A DNA stretch of 13,517 nucleotides from NCBI GenBank assembly GCA_030740295.1, contig JASLXP010000804.1, positions 1 to 13,517 on the forward strand, given 5' to 3'. This stretch comes from Planctomycetota bacterium. Its GTDB lineage: Bacteria > Planctomycetota > PUPC01 > JACPCR01. Positions 10,591 to 13,517 of this stretch are shown here, one piece after another. The position numbers and the translations under genes are program-made. The stretch's first letter is position 1; the number at the start of each line of letters is the position of its first letter. The notes beneath the pieces were generated by a model. The model saw only the letters and a program-made list of their open reading frames with translations, was not told where the DNA came from and made no database searches.

Positions 10591-13517
10591 TCTTTTACCC
10601 CGGTCACTTTGAATGCTTTCTCGGCAGTTGCTCCGGTCAGAATGTCTCTGACCGAGGCCACCCAGTTTCCCGCTTGTGCATCGATGGCCATGGGCAGGTC
10701 AATCGAGATCTTCCCAGTCTGAGCACGCAGATTTCTGGTGAACCAGGCTGCCTCGGTACCATCCGGCTTGGTGACGGTTATCCGAAAACAGTGCTCCTCA
10801 GTCTGGCCGGCGTCTTCGTGAACGATGGCGGCCTGCAGCTTGAGCGATTTGCCCGCGTTAACTTGATCGTTTGCAGTCAGACGCAGGCCGGTCACCTTGT
10901 ATGGCAGCACGACGTATAGGCGCCGGGCGCCCGGCTCGAGCGTGTCCTGGACCTGCGTCCCTTCCCCGAGCCATTTGCGATTCCACACTTCGTACACGTG
11001 GCCATGAACCGGGAGTCGGACGGTCACTGCTTCCGGCTTGTCTTCTGTCAGACGCGCATACCGATACGAGTAAGTATGCCGCTGGACAGCGACCAGCCAT
11101 GTTCGGCCATTGCGGTAACAGACCGTATGCGAATCAGGAAGGATTTCGTCCCCCAGCAGGACTTTCGCCGGGGGCTTCAGATCGGTCAGGTTTCGAACGA
11201 GGTCCCCGACCACTTTGTAGACCCGGTCGGCCGTGCCGCTGGTGACCATTCGTCGAAAATCGCCGAGAAGGAAATTGCCGTAGACCGCAGCGCCATTTCC
11301 GTAGCGATTGAGATAGAAAGCCCCCGCAACTTCACGTTCGACCTTTTTGTGACGGATCTTCAACGTCCCGTAATCCCCTGAGCCGCCCTCGACCGAAACC
11401 AGCCCTGCGCCGAGCCTTCTTCCGGTTCTTAGCTTGATGCCGGAATCGATAGCTACGCCCTTGAACTGCGATCCCCGGCTGTGATCCGTTTTGCCGATGC
11501 GGATGAAATTCCCGGCGGGCGCGTTCCCGGCTTCAGAGCGGTCGAACCCAAAGACCTCGTCGAGAGGGGATGACTCGTAAGGGACGCAATGTCCATCGAA
11601 GACGCCCGCGCGGGCATCCGCGATCAGCAGACCTCCGCCACGGACAAAATCGCGGATCGCATTTGCCTCCGTCTTCAAGATGCTCTGTGCAAGAGGCAGG
11701 ATGAGGACTTTCGTTCCGTTCTTCTTCAGGTGGCCGTCGGTGATCTGCCAGTTTGAAACGAACTTTGAATTAAGACCGATGTCGTGCACCACGCGGGCCC
11801 ATGCATCGCGGTTGTACCGGAAGGCCGCGAGATTGAGCCTGCGGTCGGAGAGCCCTGAGACCGCGGCGGCCATGACGCACGGCTTCGAATAGAGAATCGC
11901 AATCGGGTCTTCCTGCCGTTCGGCCGCCCGCAGGATCGTGCCGGTACCCGAATCCCGGTACTCCCGGAACAGTTTTCTGAAGAAACGCCCTCGCTCCGTC
12001 AGGTAGCGTTCGCATCGCACCTGGAACGTCGACGAGTAGACGGAGATAAGGAATTTATCGCTGAGCGCCTGCAGCCAGATCCACGAGCGCAGCCATTCCT
12101 CCGTGTTTCCGTAACCAATCCAGACGCCGTTCAATGCTCCTTTCGGCTGAAACGATCTTTGGATTTCCGGCTTGGCGTATTCGCCGTCCCCGTCCCCGTA
12201 CAGGCTGGAATGGTTGAGGAGCGGCATGAGCCGCGAAATATCGAAACCGTTATAGATGCCGCCGAACCCCATCCCGCTCAGTGCCATCGGCGCACCGGAC
12301 GCCTTTCGGACTTCGTCTCTGAAGAACTTCAGGTAGTCCGTCAGTTCCGTCTCCATATAAAGCCGGTGATCGGCCCATGCCGCGAAATGATTCCTGTTAC
12401 GGGCTTCGGCGAAGGTGTCCGGCACTACCTTCTCCCATGTCTTGAATGAACGTTTCCATGTAGCGTTCAGCGCATTCAGATTGGGGAACGCCTTCTTGAG
12501 ATGAGCACGAAAACGCACCAGGGTCTGCGGCGATTGATCGAAATCCTGGGGCCGGTCATACCAGCCGAGGGAAGGCTCATCTCCGGAGCTCATTCCGAAC
12601 AGTTTGAATCGCTTCGCGGCATCGCCGGCTCTCCGGATGTAGCCGGAGGTCTTCGCCCGAAAAGCCGCGTCGCACAGCGGCTCAGGCCGGAGCCGCATAT
12701 CCATCCCTTTGCGAATGTAGGCATGAATCGGATACACCGATTGCGCGAGCGGTCGCAGGCCCGTGCGAGTGACCGTCTCCACGCTCGCCTCACGCGCCTC
12801 ATTTGAATAAGGCTGATAGATCTCCCCGGTCTGATACATCGAGTAAACGTCGTAGCCGATGCTGCGCACAAGCTCCAGGTGGCGCCGGTCTGTGTAATGG
12901 CTGCTGATGGAATATCCCGACCAGCAGATGAAGGTGTAATCGAGCGGCAGCGGGACATCTATGGTGAAGGGCAACCGCCGTTCGCTCACGGGCTTCCCGC
13001 CGGCTGTCAATTCAAAGGCGGCCCGGTGATATGGATTCAACGGATTGAAGGGCGGGATCTGAATGCTTGTCCGGTAGGGCTTGCCAGCCGATGGTGGTAC
13101 ATCAAGTGCAACGCTCTTCTGCACGACGAGCCTGCTCCAGCAATCACGAATTGAAGTCCGAATCGCAACCTGCGCGATCGCGCCTGAACTGTTCTCTAAA
13201 TCGACCAGAAATTCCGGCGCCTCACCGGGTTTGAAAACAGGCTTCGTGGTGGAAATTGCCGCGATTTCGGTCCCCGACCTGACAGGAATCACCATCGCGC
13301 CCCAGTCGACCGTCTTACCATTTTTCAGTAGACGCACCTCGACCGGATGCGCTCCCGCCTGGGTAACGGCAGGCAAATCCAGATTCACGGAAACGGTCGT
13401 CGGCGCCGCCTCGATTACTTTCCGCGCCTCACCGACCTTCCGGTGAAAGGAATCGAAAACACAGGCTTCGGCTTCGAGTTTCTCTGCGATTGTACTTTTG
13501 ACCTTCAGCTCTATCTG
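10587..13517 (-). CDS. GH42-like multidomain glycoside hydrolase protein, N-terminus cut by window edge
   Basis: The frame is open to the window edge at 13517 (976 residues seen). A GTG at 13388 is in frame but is not the true start, because coding sequence continues upstream of it (IELKVKSTIAEKLEAEACVF). Residues about 1-190 look like beta-sandwich domains (NGKTVDWGAMVIPV, FKPGEAPEFLVDLEN). A TIM-barrel region follows (YTFICWSGYS, LVRSIGYDVYSMYQ), with GDEP at 312-315 where E314 is a possible acid/base (inference). It also has FRAHLKKAFPNLNALNATWK, typical of GH42-like enzymes. Next is a glutamine-amidotransferase-like domain as in GH42 trimerisation (VLILPLAQSIL, FVRGGGLLIADARAG), then C-terminal beta domains. 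The family is GH42-like or a related beta-galactosidase-type group; the substrate is unknown. The N-terminal signal is out of view, so secretion is an assumption. It is coupled to the downstream gene by a GTGA overlap. Confidence 0.8.
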   Translation of the reverse strand, partial: QIELKVKSTIAEKLEAEACVFDSFHRKVGEARKVIEAAPTTVSVNLDLPAVTQAGAHPVEVRLLKNGKTVDWGAMVIPVRSGTEIAAISTTKPVFKPGEAPEFLVDLENSSGAIAQVAIRTSIRDCWSRLVVQKSVALDVPPSAGKPYRTSIQIPPFNPLNPYHRAAFELTAGGKPVSERRLPFTIDVPLPLDYTFICWSGYSISSHYTDRRHLELVRSIGYDVYSMYQTGEIYQPYSNEAREASVETVTRTGLRPLAQSVYPIHAYIRKGMDMRLRPEPLCDAAFRAKTSGYIRRAGDAAKRFKLFGMSSGDEPSLGWYDRPQDFDQSPQTLVRFRAHLKKAFPNLNALNATWKRSFKTWEKVVPDTFAEARNRNHFAAWADHRLYMETELTDYLKFFRDEVRKASGAPMALSGMGFGGIYNGFDISRLMPLLNHSSLYGDGDGEYAKPEIQRSFQPKGALNGVWIGYGNTEEWLRSWIWLQALSDKFLISVYSSTFQVRCERYLTERGRFFRKLFREYRDSGTGTILRAAERQEDPIAILYSKPCVMAAAVSGLSDRRLNLAAFRYNRDAWARVVHDIGLNSKFVSNWQITDGHLKKNGTKVLILPLAQSILKTEANAIRDFVRGGGLLIADARAGVFDGHCVPYESSPLDEVFGFDRSEAGNAPAGNFIRIGKTDHSRGSQFKGVAIDSGIKLRTGRRLGAGLVSVEGGSGDYGTLKIRHKKVEREVAGAFYLNRYGNGAAVYGNFLLGDFRRMVTSGTADRVYKVVGDLVRNLTDLKPPAKVLLGDEILPDSHTVCYRNGRTWLVAVQRHTYSYRYARLTEDKPEAVTVRLPVHGHVYEVWNRKWLGEGTQVQDTLEPGARRLYVVLPYKVTGLRLTANDQVNAGKSLKLQAAIVHEDAGQTEEHCFRITVTKPDGTEAAWFTRNLRAQTGKISIDLPMAIDAQAGNWVASVRDILTGATAEKAFKVTGVKE

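Overview
The window holds a complete ISC iron-sulfur cluster assembly locus on the + strand (2495-8340), flanked on both sides by minus-strand genes for secreted carbohydrate-active proteins. Two proteins run off the window ends. An ISC locus beside glycoside-hydrolase-like secreted proteins, fairly GC-rich coding sequence, and intergenic repeats of the ACTCATT and GCCCCGGAGGGGC kinds suggest an uncultured polysaccharide-degrading bacterium. The PVC group or a neighbouring phylum is possible, but the taxonomy is a guess with no marker behind it.

Layout. Positions 1-966 (minus) hold a five-bladed beta-propeller glycosidase-like protein, truncated at the window edge. Positions 1004-1474 (minus) hold a membrane-anchored coiled-coil protein with a DUF1858-like domain. 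Positions 1480-2109 (minus) hold a zinc-ribbon membrane protein. Positions 2224-2494 form a divergent regulatory region with a good sigma70-like promoter and a palindrome over its start site. Then come iscR, iscS, iscU, a 332-bp inverted-repeat element, iscA, an intrinsic-type terminator, hscB, hscA and fdx, all on the + strand. No iscX follows. Positions 8341-8887 are gene-poor and carry a 29-bp tandem duplication. Positions 8888-9580 (+) hold an unrecognised protein with a hydrophobic N-terminal segment. Positions 9691-10590 and 10587-13517 (minus) are a translationally coupled pair: a secreted protein of unknown function and a GH42-like multidomain protein truncated at its N-terminus.

How the ISC genes work together. 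IscR would repress the operon from a palindrome at its own promoter. IscS normally supplies sulfur to the IscU scaffold. HscB and HscA recognise the LPPVK motif on IscU and drive cluster release, ferredoxin supplies electrons, and IscA carries clusters onward. All residues expected in IscU, IscA, HscA, HscB and Fdx are present.

The main surprise is IscS. It is full length and very like E. coli IscS, and it keeps the persulfide cysteine (C328). But the lysine that should hold PLP is leucine (L204, codon CTC), and the histidine that stacks on PLP is glutamine (Q102). If this is real, the protein is probably not an ordinary PLP-dependent cysteine desulfurase. It may be a scaffold or persulfide carrier that uses sulfur from another source. 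Other unusual points are altered IscR cluster ligands, a mitochondrial-type tetracysteine head on HscB, a large inverted-repeat element inside the operon, and a terminator that divides it into iscRSUA and hscBA-fdx.
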